Shown: positions 48,016 to 59,809, counted from the stretch's first letter. The stretch is 64,000 nucleotides of DNA from Lepas anatifera (GCA_034440635.1 JAOTON010001356.1:1237001-1301000), one strand, 5' to 3'. Numbers and translations: made by a program. The notes: generated by a model not told the origin, from the letters alone.

Positions 48016-48277
48016 CAGGGGCGTCGCCACCGGGTGGGGGGGCAGGGGGCCGGCCCCCCACTTTTCGGCCAAAAATTTTCTGATCTCAGTCCAAATGGGA
48101 GAAAACCGGACATAATATATAACCATATATAACCAGACATAGTATAACCAGCCGCTGCAGAACGCAACAGGGAGCCAAAATTCGAACAGTATTTGCTCCT
48201 AACGTGGAAAGTAATTTGTCAGCGTCAGTTTGAAGTTTGGCTGGCCCCCCACTTTTTTGCCGGTGGCGACGCTTATG
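48016..48277. mobile_element. hAT-like MITE, complete, 262 bases, inside the GIY-YIG region
   Basis: CAGGGGCGTCGCCACCGG at one end and CCGGTGGCGACGCTTATG at the other, flanked by GTCGTTGT on both sides (48008-48015 and 48278-48285), an exact 8-base duplication. Removing it rejoins the host Penelope frame across the endonuclease motif. Reference copy for the split relative at 14108-16092. Confidence 0.93.
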
Positions 48278-49619
48278 GTCGTTGTAGTCACACCAATGTA
48301 GTGTGCGGCACGAGGTCTACAACCCTCATGTGGACGTGAGAATTTATACACCACATTGGTGTGCTTCAACGGCACTCTCTCGACTGGCTTGTTATTCATG
48401 ACAACGTTGTGTGTTTTCTGTGTTTGGTAGTATATGTGAAGTTGGAGTCTTTCTTGGTTTTTGCACTCTATGTTGCGCCTAATGATATCCTTAAGTATTC
48501 TCTCATCTGTTTTGTGTGCGCTGCTCATGCTGTTTCTGTAGTAGATGTGTTGTGTCTGTGTAACGGTTGTCTCTGTCTTTTTCTGTTTTCGATAGTTGTG
48601 TGCTTATTTCAGTGTCCATGTCATGATTTGTGTAGCCGTTGTATACTAAAAGTTGTTTTGTGCGATTCAGCTCTTCATGCATCTTTTGGTAGGTGGAACA
48701 GTGTTTAAGGGCTCTTCTAAAAAAGGCTTTAAGTACGCAACGTTTATACTGATCAGGACATTCACTATCCGCATTCGTTGTAATACCTTGGTTTGTGGGT
48801 TTTCTATACACACTGGTTAGAAATTTACTGTCGGTTGCTTCAATGAGAACATCTAGGAATGGTAGCACGTTGTCGCGGCTGAGCTCAAAAGTGAGCTTGA
48901 CCACCGATGCATGTTCAAGTTTATTTTAAGATGATTAAGCTGTTTTAAGTCTGTGATTTCTGTAAATATGTCGTCAAAATATCGAACATATGTTAGTGGG
49001 GCGGTTCTTGTTTCACGCAGGACCTTATTTTAAATGTGGGTCATGTAGAAGTTTGCGAGAAGTGGCCCCAAGGGCGAGCCCATGGCCACTCCGTCTTTTT
49101 GGACATACAGGCAACCGTCTGTACTTCTGAATGGAGAGTCTGCTGTACATGCATAGAGGAGGTCTCGGAGAATTTTCTCCGGTAGGTTGAGCGTTGGGAG
49201 GCTATTAGTATGTGAGTGATACACTTCATCTACTATGATGTCTATGGTTTTTGTTAAATGGTACATTGGTGAACAAGCTAGTTACATCAATTGAAACGAG
49301 AATTCCCCGCGGTTTCTTTGTCCTCAACAGGTCAAGGAACTCTTCTACAGATTCGACAGAGTACTTAGCTGGAATGTACGGTTTCAATGGGTTGTTCAAT
49401 CTTTTTGCGAGTCTATAGGTGGGTGTGCTAATCTGAGAAATTATGGGTCTTAATGGGTTTCATTCTTGATGGGTTTTAACTGTACCATAGATATATCCAG
49501 GGAATATTTACCAACTATTTTAGAAAAGTGAACTCCTCCTTTTAACGCATTGGCAGCGCTGATAATACGGTCAACTCTCACCTTTTGTTTGTTCGTGGGA
49601 CCAGCTGTGATTCGTTTAA

Positions 49620-50646
49620 CCTTCGCCCGGGTGGGGAGTCTTTTAAACCCGGGTTTTTCCCAAGCGACAAAAAACGGCGGCGCGCAGCGCCGCCAAACTT
49701 GGTCTGCCTGTTCCTTAATCATTTCTACATCTTTCCTTAAAATTTCAGCTCAAGGTCATATCAGGTCAGGTCACTAGGCCAGGTGAAGTTACCTCACCTC
49801 AAAAAATGCTTAGGACCGCATAACTAAAAGAAGGGTTAATGGATCAAGTTCAAACTCATATCACATATTGGGCTCACCAGGAGCTACAACATTTGTTCCG
49901 GGATTTTTGATATTGGTGACCTAAGGTCATGTTCAGAGCATGGCCTCCCCATTGTAAATACATGGGAAAATCACGAAATGAGCTTTTCTCAGTAAGAACT
50001 TTTATTTTGTCACCAAAGTGTTTGTATAGTCACTTCAAGTCAAATGATATACATCATGACTATACCAGGTCAAGTTGGGTCAGACCGTTGACCCGGGTCA
50101 GGTCAAATTTTTAAATTTGACCTGGCATAGCAATATCATATATCATTCGATTTGTATTGACGAGAGGATTGCAATGGTGCATAAACTATGTCTGTATCTT
50201 GTTTGGTTTGGATGCTATTAGCGAAAAAGTAAACGATCTTATGCATGGGTGACTGTGGACATTCCCAAGAATATGCCCAATTTTCAGTGACCTGTAACTC
50301 CCTAGGCTTTGACCTGACTCGAAAATGAATGGCACTGTAATGAAAGTGCATCTCAGGAGCTTTCGAATGGTGTTAGAAAAATGTTTTTAGCTGTCATTGT
50401 TTCTGAGATATATGAGGTTTTCTTAGTACACGTCATATTAGCGATTTTGACCTATTTTGACCTCTGTTGGCCTTGATATTGACCTTACAAGAGAAATGGC
50501 TGAAGTATTTTCGATATCATTTTCGAAGAGCTTTTGATTGCTGTTTTGCGCTTTTTCTAGCTCTCTTAGTTTTTGGGATCGTGGGGGTCTTTTTTAGCCC
50601 CCCCCACCAGGGCGAAGGTGGCTCGTACCCGCCACCGGGGCAAGGG
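49620..50646. mobile_element. AGGTCA-rich TTAA element, complete, 1027 bases, inside the Penelope ORF
   Basis: TTAA at 49616-49619 and 50647-50650. Ends CCTTCGCCCGGGTGGGG and (reverse strand) CCCTTGCCCCGGTGGCGG. Internal AGGTCA half-sites and a GGCGGCGCGCAGCGCCGCC hairpin. The host frame reads DQTKF on one side and KRITAG on the other, equal to DKTKFRRIT in the intact relative, so excision at TTAA restores the host exactly. Non-autonomous. Confidence 0.92.
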
Positions 50647-51369
50647 TTAAACTTAGTTTGATCAGAAATTATATCATTCAGTTTCTGAGAATAAACACTT
50701 CGATCTAATATAACGAAGACAGGCGACTTATCTGCTTTTCGTATAATAATACGCTTGTCCTCTTGAAGTTCCTTAGTTCTTCAGTCAGGAGTTTACTTTT
50801 ATCGTTCCCCTTAGCTTCGAGCCTTCTCCGATTAGCTGTCCTTTCAGGTTCCTGCTTATGCTGATCTTGCTCTCATTTTCTAGCTTAAGTAGGTCTTCAT
50901 AGAGTATTTCTAGTTAGGTCCTTTTTTATAATCTTACGCTTGAATTGAAAGTGACAATTTAATCCTAAGTTCAAGAGGGTATGTTGGGCTTCCGTCAGTT
51001 GTACTGATGATAAGGCAATGTATCCTTGCTTCTTATCAGATAGAAAGAATTTCCCACCATAGAGACGAGAGAGCATTTTGGTTATCCTCACCTTGTCTGC
51101 ATACGGGGTGTTTTCATACTTTTCCTCTAGTTCTTTTACAATTCGTTGCTTAGTTTCTAGCTCAATATCACACTCTAGAAAAGTATTGTATATCTCTGTT
51201 AGTTTCTTCCTCAGTTTGTCGTACTTCCGTTCTTTTTCCTTTAGTTGAACGCTTATAAGGTTTCTTCTAAACTCCTTGGTAAAGTGCTTCCTCTTGGCTG
51301 CCGGGTCGTGAAGTCTTATATTCGAATAGTTCGGCAATATATTCTCTTTGAGGGGAACATATTATATGT

Positions 51370-51389
51370 ATGATATATATTTTTATTAT

Positions 51390-51420
<31 letters not shown>

Positions 51421-51440
51421 GTATATATATATACATATAT
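51370..51440 (+). repeat. TA-rich microsatellite in Penelope leader
   Basis: TATATA with ACATATATA interruptions, located between the MTIGELIYELTEH leader and the ENILPNYSNI-like segment. Confidence 0.9.
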
Positions 51441-51557
51441 TAAACGCGACAGCATACTTAGCTTTTGTTAGTTTCTTCTGAGTCTTTTCTATTTTTCTTA
51501 TGACACCCTTGGTATGCTCTGTCAATTCATAGATTAATTCTCCAATGGTCATTTACT

Positions 51558-54062
51558 TTGTATATATTATTTCGTGCTACGTTTCAACAAATAATTACTT
51601 TTGTTATCATCAGGCTTAATATATACCTATGTTCGATCAACAAAGACACACAGTGGATACGAAAATTGAATAAAACACTTTTGAGAAGGACAAGTTGTGG
51701 CTTTGAGCAGTGGTTGAGAAAAATAAAGCTGAGGATTAAAACATGTTTAAAACATCTTTGGTCTTTCACTTTCGGAAAACACACTAGATTAGCTGACGCG
51801 ATTTTCAGTCAGCTAATCTGTATGAGGGCCAATAATTGTGCTATGAACTATCTAGGAGGGTTATGATGCCATCATACTCGGTCTGCACACAGATGGTCGG
51901 TCGTAGTTGGTGGATGTAGACAGCCTCCAGTATTTTTAGGCGTTGTCTGTTGCGTTCTCGCGCCAGGATCGTGGTGTTGTCGTCCAAGTCCTTTCTTGTG
52001 ATGTTCAGTCCGTGCTCTTTTTTGGTGTGGTCAGCTGGACCGCCGTTGTTCAGGTGCATTGTCAGTCTTCTTGTGAGGTGTGTCGTAGTGTGGCCTACAT
52101 AGCAATGGTTTGGCAGGAGCTTGCAATCTCCGTGGGGGCATTTGTATTTGTATACCACATTTGTCTCCTTCTTGATGTTTCGTTTCTCCTCGTTGTTTTT
52201 CATTATGAGGCTTGAACTCTTGGTCGTTTTGTAGTAGATGATGGTTTTGATTTCATGTCCAGGCTTGGGTTTTACATTCTTCGCTATGATGTTTTTCAGG
52301 ATGGTCTCATCTTTTTTATAGCTTTCACTCATTTGGTTTTTATAGAATAACTTGTGTGTTACTCTTTCTTCGGTGTTTTGCTGAAGGTTCGGCTTGGTGT
52401 TTGGATCCGATTTGTCGGTAAAATATCTTTCAAGGCATTTGTTTATCTCCAGGTCGATTTCGGTGCATGTATAACTGTTGTTGACAAGCATTTGTTTTAC
52501 ATGTTCCAGTTCTTTGTGGATGAGGTCCCATGAACTGCATGTCCTTAGGGCTCTTCTGATATACGTTGAGATTACCCCCTTTTTGTATCTTTCTGGACAA
52601 ATGCTTCTTGCGTCCATGCACTTTTCAGCATCAGTTGGCTTTCGGTAGACTTTGGTGACGTAGTTGTGGTCGGCTACTTCGATGTCGATGTCCAGGAAAT
52701 GTAGGTTTCTGTTGTTTTCGGTTTCGTGGGTAAAGTTCAGCACAGAGTTTTTCTTCAGATGTTGTTTTAGGTCAATGAGGTCTGATTCTTTTTCCACATG
52801 TACGTATATATCGTCTACGTATCTCTTGTATACGCTTGGTTTCCGAGTTGCTTCTGTTAATGTCTTGTCCTCTATGTGTCCCATGTAGGCATTGGCGTAC
52901 AGCACACCTAATGGGGGACCCCATAGCAACACCATCGATTTGTTGGTATAGCTGGCCAGTTGGGCACCGGAATGGGCATTCTGTTGTGCAAATTTGAAGT
53001 AAGCTCTTGAGAATCCTCCTTGGCAGCGCCTTTGGTGGGGCGAGGTGGTGGTGGTGGTACACGAAATCGAGTATGATTTCGGTAGTCTCGTTGACGGGTA
53101 CATTAGTAAATAAGCTTTCCACGTCAAGGGAAGCAATTATTCCTTCAGGGTTTCTGTTCTTTAGGATTTCGATTATTTCGTCACTTGACTTTACAGTGTG
53201 AGTATCTGGTATGTATGGCGTTATCAGTGAGTTGAGCTTTTTGGCAAGCTGGTACGTTGGAGTCGGTATTTGGGAGATAATGGGGCGTAGAGGGTTGTTC
53301 TCCTTGTGTGTTTTTACAGTGCCATAGAGGTATCCAGGGCTGAAATCTCCTACCAGTTCATCAAAATGAGTCCCATCAATGACGGCATTTGCAGCTTTGA
53401 TTATTTTGTTTACTTTTTTCTTTATTTCATCCACTGGGTTGCGTGTAATACGTCGAAACTTAGTCTTGTCTTGTAATATTTCTTCGAGTTTTGTCAGATA
53501 CTCTGATCTATCCAAAATTACGTAGCATGAAGCCTTGTCAGCCCTCCTTATGCTGATATTGTCATCGTTCTTAAGGTTCTTAGCTGCTTGTTTGAGGTCT
53601 GGGGAAAGAATACTCTTGTTTTTGTCTCTATGGTCTCTTCTTTTTGTCCCTTCTGCGAGAAGCTGAGGTCGCAGGTTAGGGTTTACCTCTACGAAGTTGC
53701 TTTCTTCTAAGCTGGTGATTGATCGATAAAGTAGTTCTAATTCCGCAACTTTCTCAAATTTGTTAAACTTCTGGTCTAAATGTAAGTTGAGGCCAAGATC
53801 TAGAAATTCTTTTTCGTCTTCACTTAGCTCTCTACTCGACAAATTGACGTAGGAAACTTGCTTCTCAGGTAGAAGTACTTTCCCTTCGTAAAGTTTATTT
53901 AGCTTCTTCAGTATTCTAGTCTTTGTTACATTATCGTAATATATATTATCTTCTCTCAAAGTCTTATCGATGTCAGCTTTTAACCTTTCGTTGATTTGTA
54001 ATGTTTGGTACTCACGTTGTAGTTTACTTAGTTCTTTTTCCAGGCGCTGAGCTATAACTTCT
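51558..54062 (-). mobile_element. Penelope-like element, left arm of a head-to-head pair
   Basis: Minus-strand element, 5'-truncated where it meets the right arm at about 54062. From 54062 down: coiled-coil N-terminal part, RADKASCYVILDRSEY, DFSPGYLYGTVKTHK, DVESLFTNVP, DGVAMGSP, then RYVDDIYV, YRKPTDAEKC, and GIY-YIG (NVVYKYKCPHG ... CYVGHTTTHLTRRL), stop at 51841-51843. One extra base in a G run (52913-52917) shifts the frame just after GSP; the right arm has the shorter run and stays open. 51558-53354 is otherwise nearly identical to 54063-55859 in reverse. Confidence 0.9.
51560..51626 (-). ncRNA. Hammerhead-like fold, left Penelope arm
   Basis: Mirror image of the 55791-55857 structure, on the minus strand, 3' of the left-arm ORF. 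Confidence 0.45.
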
Positions 54063-55859
54063 TGGTAGGAGATTTCAGCCCTGGATACCTCTATGGCACT
54101 GTAAAAACACACAAGGAGAACAACCCTCTACGCCCCATTATCTCCCAAATACCGACTCCAACGTACCAGCTTGCCAAAAAGCTCAACTCACTGATAACGC
54201 CATACATACCAGATACTCACACTGTAAAGTCAAGTGACGAAATAATCGAAATCCTAAAGAACAGAAACCCTGAAGGAATAATTGCTTCCCTTGACGTGGA
54301 AAGCTTATTTACTAATGTACCCGTCAACGAGACTACCGAAATCATACTCGATTTCGTGTACCACCACCACCACCTCGCCCCACCAAAGGCGCTGCCAAGG
54401 AGGATTCTCAAGAGCTTACTTCAAATTTGCACAACAGAATGCCCATTCCGGTGCCCAACTGGCCAGCTATACCAACAAATCGATGGTGTTGCTATGGGGT
54501 CCCCATTAGGTGTGCTGTACGCCAATGCCTACATGGGACACATAGAGGACAAGACATTAACAGAAGCAACTCGGAAACCAAGCGTATACAAGAGATACGT
54601 AGACGATATATACGTACATGTGGAAAAAGAATCAGACCTCATTGACCTAAAACAACATCTGAAGAAAAACTCTGTGCTGAACTTTACCCACGAAACCGAA
54701 AACAACAGAAACCTACATTTCCTGGACATCGACATCGAAGTAGCCGACCACAACTACGTCACCAAAGTCTACCGAAAGCCAACTGATGCTGAAAAGTGCA
54801 TGGACGCAAGAAGCATTTGTCCAGAAAGATACAAAAAGGGGGTAATCTCAACGTATATCAGAAGAGCCCTAAGGACATGCAGTTCATGGGACCTCATCCA
54901 CAAAGAACTGGAACATGTAAAACAAATGCTTGTCAACAACAGTTATACATGCACCGAAATCGACCTGGAGATAAACAAATGCCTTGAAAGATATTTTACC
55001 GACAAATCGGATCCAAACACCAAGCCGAACCTTCAGCAAAACACCGAAGAAAGAGTAACACACAAGTTATTCTATAAAAACCAAATGAGTGAAAGCTATA
55101 AAAAAGATGAGACCATCCTGAAAAACATCATAGCGAAGAATGTAAAACCCAAGCCTGGACATGAAATCAAAACCATCATCTACTACAAAACGACCAAGAG
55201 TTCAAGCCTCATAATGAAAAACAACGAGGAGAAACGAAACATCAAGAAGGAGACAAATGTGGTATACAAATACAAATGCCCCCACGGAGATTGCAAGCTC
55301 CTGCCAAACCATTGCTATGTAGGCCACACTACGACACACCTCACAAGAAGACTGACAATGCACCTGAACAACGGCGGTCCAGCTGACCACACCAAAAAAG
55401 AGCACGGACTGAACATCACAAGAAAGGACTTGGACGACAACACCACGATCCTGGCGCGAGAACGCAACAGACAACGCCTAAAAATACTGGAGGCTGTCTA
55501 CATCCACCAACTACGACCGACCATCTGTGTGCAGACCGAGTATGATGGCATCATAACCCTCCTAGATAGTTCATAGCACAATTATTGGCCCTCATACAGA
55601 TTAGCTGACTGAAAATCGCGTCAGCTAATCTAGTGTGTTTTCCGAAAGTGAAAGACCAAAGATGTTTTAAACATGTTTTAATCCTCAGCTTTATTTTTCT
55701 CAACCACTGCTCAAAGCCACAACTTGTCCTTCTCAAAAGTGTTTTATTCAATTTTCGTATCCACTGTGTGTCTTTGTTGATCGAACATAGGTATATATTA
55801 AGCCTGATGATAACAAAAGTAATTATTTGTTGAAACGTAGCACGAAATAATATATACAA
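54063..55859 (+). mobile_element. Penelope-like element, right arm of a head-to-head pair, frame open
   Basis: Plus strand; the frame is open from the junction (GDFSPGYLYGTVKTHK) to the stop at 55574-55576, about 500 codons. It contains reverse transcriptase boxes DVESLFTNVP, DGVAMGSPLG and RYVDDIYV and the GIY-YIG nuclease domain (CYVGHTTTHLTRRLTMHL) near the C-terminus. There is no ATG at the start because about the first 250 codons are missing, so it is 5'-truncated. An intact frame and near-identity to the left arm point to recent activity. The 3' sequence ends with a hammerhead-like fold. Confidence 0.9.
55791..55857 (+). ncRNA. Hammerhead-like fold, right Penelope arm
   Basis: GUAUAUAUUA (55791-55800) pairs perfectly with UAAUAUAUAC (55848-55857). 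Between them are CUGAUGA (55804-55810), a six-pair stem AACAAA/UUUGUU, then GAAA (55832-55835) and a small CGU-AGC-ACG hairpin. CUGAUGA and GAAA are the conserved hammerhead core. Penelope-like elements are known to carry hammerhead ribozymes in their terminal repeats. The junction before the last stem is AAA, not the usual UH cleavage site, so activity is doubtful. Confidence 0.5.
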
Positions 55860-55864
55860 AGTAA

Positions 55865-56020
55865 ATGACCATTGGAGAATTAATCTATGAATTGACAGAG
55901 CATACCAAGGGTGTCATAAGAAAAATAGAAAAGACTCAGAAGAAACTAACAAAAGCTAAGTATGCTGTCGCGTTTAATAGCACATGCATCCGAGAGAATA
56001 TTCTGCCAACATATTCAGAC

Positions 56021-56024
<4 letters not shown>
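55865..56024 (+). mobile_element. Penelope leader segment after the right arm
   Basis: MTIGELIYELTEHTKGVIRK then RENILPTYSDI, the same leader as at 51.4-51.55 kb and, diverged, at 47.12-47.46 kb. It follows the hammerhead-like fold directly, as expected for a terminal repeat beginning a next copy that is otherwise absent. Confidence 0.65.

Positions 56025-56110
<86 letters not shown>
56025..56110 (+). repeat. (TA)n microsatellite
   Basis: About 85 bases of TA directly after the leader segment. Confidence 0.97.
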
Positions 56111-56542
56111 ATGGATGCCTGTGCGTGCTTACTTTTCCCTCCACCTCCTAATACAAGCTGTACATGTATGCTTGCAGTGTCATTGCTGGCTTCCTGCCGT
56201 GCTGGGGGTTAAGAGGGGGGCGTTTTCCGACGTAGTGCATGAATTAGTGCTGCGGAATATGTTAATATTAAAATGTGTTGCTGGGGTGTCCACTGTAGTT
56301 GAATTACTTAAAATAAATGGCTATACTGATGATTACAAATTGTACTGATACCGATCGCTTCTGTGACTAACGTGATTTATCTTAGATCGCACAAGGCGTC
56401 ATACACCTGCAAATCCCTTATTTCATCTCAAAAGACACCTCCAAAAAGATAGCGTCTGCCTGTGGCTTCGCCTTGTACCGCACCCGTGCAGAAAAAACTG
56501 ATGACATTTTATGTGAGCGAAGCGGTTGGATTATCAAGTTAA
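56111..56542. other. Upstream flank of exon D, left part
   Basis: Paralogous to 39.64-40.04 kb (flank of exon C). Continues after the inserted element at 59397. Confidence 0.7.
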
Positions 56543-59392
56543 TACGCGCCCCGCTGGCGTCCCTTGCATGACGCGCCCCGCTAGGGGCGTTTTTCGCCCC
56601 CCTCCGTATCTACTTTGCCACTAGTGACGACAGATGGTCTTTTCGGATGGGGGACAAGAATTTTTCCAGGGGGCCCCTTGACGATGGGGCCCCTCGGCAG
56701 CAAGGGCCCCTCAAAACTGCAATAGATTGGTTGGAACTTGCTGCCTGAGGTCAGAGGCATAAGTGCAGGGCGGATCCAGGGGGGACTGAGTGGGCTCCAG
56801 TCCCCTGCCCCATTTTCGCCATTTTTTCCATATTCCCTTTTTTCGCCATTTTTCAAAGCTCAGCAACACCCCTAGCAAAATCCTAGTCCCGCTCCTGCAT
56901 AAGCGTCACAAATGGTAAAAGTTGTATTTGGCCCAGTACAAAAATGGCTATTCCTCCCTGTTGTTTAGTTGGCCCGTGTAAAACATGGTTTTGCCTTTCT
57001 ATTAGATTTTCCACACGATCTCAGATTTCAAGCTGGAATATGTTTCCTGCAGTACAGCAAAATAAGCAGCGTATTTAAGATGTAGATGTCGAAATATATA
57101 ATAAATATGGATCTGCGTTTTATAGGTTCACGTAAGGCTCGGACTCTGAACGTCAAAGCTTTAAGCTCTAGCGTCGCGTTAGGAGTTCAGCAAAATTATA
57201 ATAACGGTACAACAACGGCCTTCCGAGGCAAATAGTTCTTCTTTTAAAAAGTGAACGCTGTTTATTCGTATGCATCTACATAATAAAGCATGGTAGGTAA
57301 CACGAATTATTTTATTCTCATGAGTATTTTTTCGGAACATTCGGTCTCCTGCAGAATGAGAACGGTGGGCGCTTTGATGCTGTCGTCTATATCGGCACAG
57401 AAAAATGCAAATGACAGTCATACTGACTTGAGCACACTTAAGACCAAGCTCGGGGCCCTGAGACACAGCTCGGGGCTCCTTGAGACGGAGCTTGGGGTCT
57501 CCTAGAGATCAAGCTCGAAAGCCCCCGAGCCCAAGCTCTGGGCCCCTGAGACCAAGCTCGGGACCCCTGAGACCAAGTTTGGTGACCTCTGAAACAAAGC
57601 TTAGAGGCCCCTGAAACCAAGCTCAAGGCCCCCTAAGACCAATTTCGGGAGCCCCTTAGACCAGTCTCGAGGCCCCCTGAGACCAAGCTCGGAGCCCTGA
57701 GACACAGCTCGGGGCCCCCTGAGACCAAGCTTGAGGGGCTTCGAGAGATCAGGCTCGAATGCCCCCGAGCCCAAGCCCAGGGGCTCTGAGACCAAGCTCG
57801 GGGGCCCCTGAGACCAAGCTTGGCGGCCTCTGAAACCAAGTTTGGAGGCCCCTTAAGACCAATGTCGGAACCTCATGAGGTCACGTTCGGGAGCCCCCTG
57901 AAACTAAGCTTGGAGGGCCCCTGAGACCAAGCTCGGGGGCCCCCTTAGACAAACTCCGGAGCCCCTTAGACAATCTCGGGGCCCCTGAGACCGAGCTCGG
58001 GGGCTCCCTTAAGGCTAAGCTTGGGTGCCCTGAGACCAGCCTTGGGGGCCCCTTAGACCAAGCTTGGGGGTCCCTGAGACGAAGCTCGGGGGAGGGGCGA
58101 GGAACAGCTCGGGGGACCCTGAAACAGAGTGGGGCCCTGATACCAGGCTCGGGGGTCCTTTAGACCCAAGTTCTGGGCCCGCTGAGACCAGGCTCGGGGC
58201 CCCTTTAGGATAAGCTTTGGACCCTAAAGGCCAAGCTTAGAGGGTCCCCGAGCCCAAGCTAGAGGGGCCCCCAAGCCCGAGCTGAGGGCCCCCGAGATAA
58301 AGCTCGGACACTGTCCAAACCGAGAAACTGTTGAAGGCTCAGTCAAGTCGTTCATAAACTTTCAGAAAAGAACCAAGCTAAAATTGCGTATTTTTCCAGG
58401 GGCCCCCTCTGATAATTTTGGGGTGCAACTGCCCCCTTGCCCCCTTTATCCCCCGCCACTGCTTGCCACGAAATCTAAAGAAAAATTGCGGATGGCGTTC
58501 GAAATCCCTTGACAAGACGAAGAGAATTTATAAGAAGAATTTTTATGTCAGGTCAATATTGATCTCAGCATAGGTCAAACAAGGTTCCATAGGCTTACAA
58601 CAGAGCAGTGTACGTTTCTCTCTCTAGATCTGTACTCAGTGAAGCTAGAGAAAATATTTATGCATCATTAGATTCCTCTTATCGTGGCAAATCGAATGAT
58701 GTATAATATGACCTTGCTAGGTCAAATAGTGAAAAGAACCTGACCTCGAGCTAGGTCAGGGTCACAGTGACCTGGTATGGTCATGTTGCATATCAGTCGA
58801 CTCCCCGTGACAATGTAAGCACAATGCAAGCAAAATGGGAGCTTTATCTCAATTCAGTGAGAAGTTATTGGCAAAACAATCACTCTTTGATCCTGTGATC
58901 TGACATGACCGTTGAGAGGTCAGATGCTGAAAAACTCTTCTTTATGTTCAAGATCGTGGTAGGAATAGATGGTTTGATTATTTTCAGCTTTATCTATCCA
59001 GTATTTACTGAAAACGAGCCCATTCTGTTTTTCGCCATAGGCTTATAATGGGGTGACCAAAAAAATGACCCCACCTTAGATCAACAATATCGAAATTCCG
59101 AGATAGCAGATTTTTAGAACCTTATGATTTTATCATATTTTGAAATTTTCAAACTGATTGGTTCTTTGATGTTCCCTAGGCGCCGCTTCAAACTTGTGAT
59201 TTTGAGTTTCGAGGTCGGGTCACTTGATCTTAAATTGCTCCTTGACCTGACATGAGCTTACCTAAATTTGGTGAGGTGTGTAAAATTGATCAGGGATAAG
59301 GTACTGTGCGTTTCGTTGTTCTGCGTCTCTTCGTTTTTACGTTATTGGGGAAAACCAGAAGGGGCGAATTTTGCCCTCCAGCGGGGCGCGTG
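56543..59392. mobile_element. TTAA element of 2.85 kb with minisatellite core
   Basis: TTAA at 56539-56542 and 59393-59396. Ends TACGCGCCCCGCTGGCG and (reverse strand) CACGCGCCCCGCTGGAGG. The paralogous locus at about 40037 is uninterrupted, so the insertion is directly shown. The left interior has GGATCC satellite-like scraps and the 57.4-58.3 kb minisatellite, the right interior the AGGTCA-rich module shared with the shorter elements. No transposase frame found. Confidence 0.8.
57430..58310 (+). repeat. Minisatellite (CCTGAGACCAAGCTCGGGG)
   Basis: Degenerate tandem units of roughly 24-37 bases centred on GAGACCAAGCTCGGGG followed by a C run. Unit length and order vary throughout; open frames in it are repeat artefacts. 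Confidence 0.95.
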
Positions 59393-59396
59393 TTAA

Positions 59397-59619
59397 TTGA
59401 GTCATCAATGATACAGTGGCAAATATTCTGTGTCAGGTACAAATCGGCTGAAGTCGTTCCAAGATCGATAGGTACCGGTCTCTTCTGCCCTTGCGTAAAG
59501 CCCTCAACGTGAAATTACGTCAATCTTAGTTTGGAAAAATGAAAAAGCTACATGCAAAATTTGAGCCAGATTTGACTAGTATTTGCTAAGGTAGTGTGCA
59601 TGTGCAGTGACTAGACGGT
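59397..59619. other. Upstream flank of exon D, middle part
   Basis: Matches 40040-40260: CAGTGGCAAATATTNTGT, TTCCAAGATC and GTCAATCTTNGTTTGG recur in order. Confidence 0.6.
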
Positions 59620-59809
59620 CAGGGGCGCCGCCACGGAATTTTCGCAGGGGGGGACGGACCCGGGCTGGTGCTGACCGGGGAGGCGAATTTTGAGCATATT
59701 CGGGAACTGACAGCATTAATGACGGTTGACTAAAAATTTTGGGGGACGTCCCCCCTGGTTGGCCAACAGGGGGACGCGTCCCCCGTCCCCCCCGCTTTCG
59801 GTGCCCATG
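59620..59809. mobile_element. hAT-like MITE, complete, 190 bases
   Basis: Begins CAGGGGCGCCGCCACGG and ends CTTTCGGTGCCCATG, flanked by TAGACGGT on both sides (59612-59619 and 59810-59817), an exact 8-base duplication. Uninterrupted version of the element split at 9711-12206. Confidence 0.9.

Larger units (their letters stand above)
47122..51340 (-). pseudogene. Penelope-like retroelement, decayed, with two nested insertions
   Basis: Read on the minus strand from 51337: a coiled-coil N-terminal region (KEKERKYDKLRKKLTEIYNT), then KADKSPVFVILDRS, then (after an insertion) reverse transcriptase blocks DGVAMGSPLGPLLANFYM and RYFDDIF (YFDD catalytic box), YRKPTNQG, and a GIY-YIG endonuclease start HYIGVTTT interrupted by another insertion before RRLTMHLQDG. 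It ends near 47770. Next is a leader with NILPNYSNIYI (47463-47122) that begins another copy. RT plus C-terminal GIY-YIG defines Penelope-like elements. Several stops and frameshifts (for example near 49030 and 48905) make it inactive. Confidence 0.82.

Noticed and set aside
57438..57839. Repetitive frames (LGLRGPRAWSQ)
   Set aside because: Translations of the 57.4-58.3 kb minisatellite.
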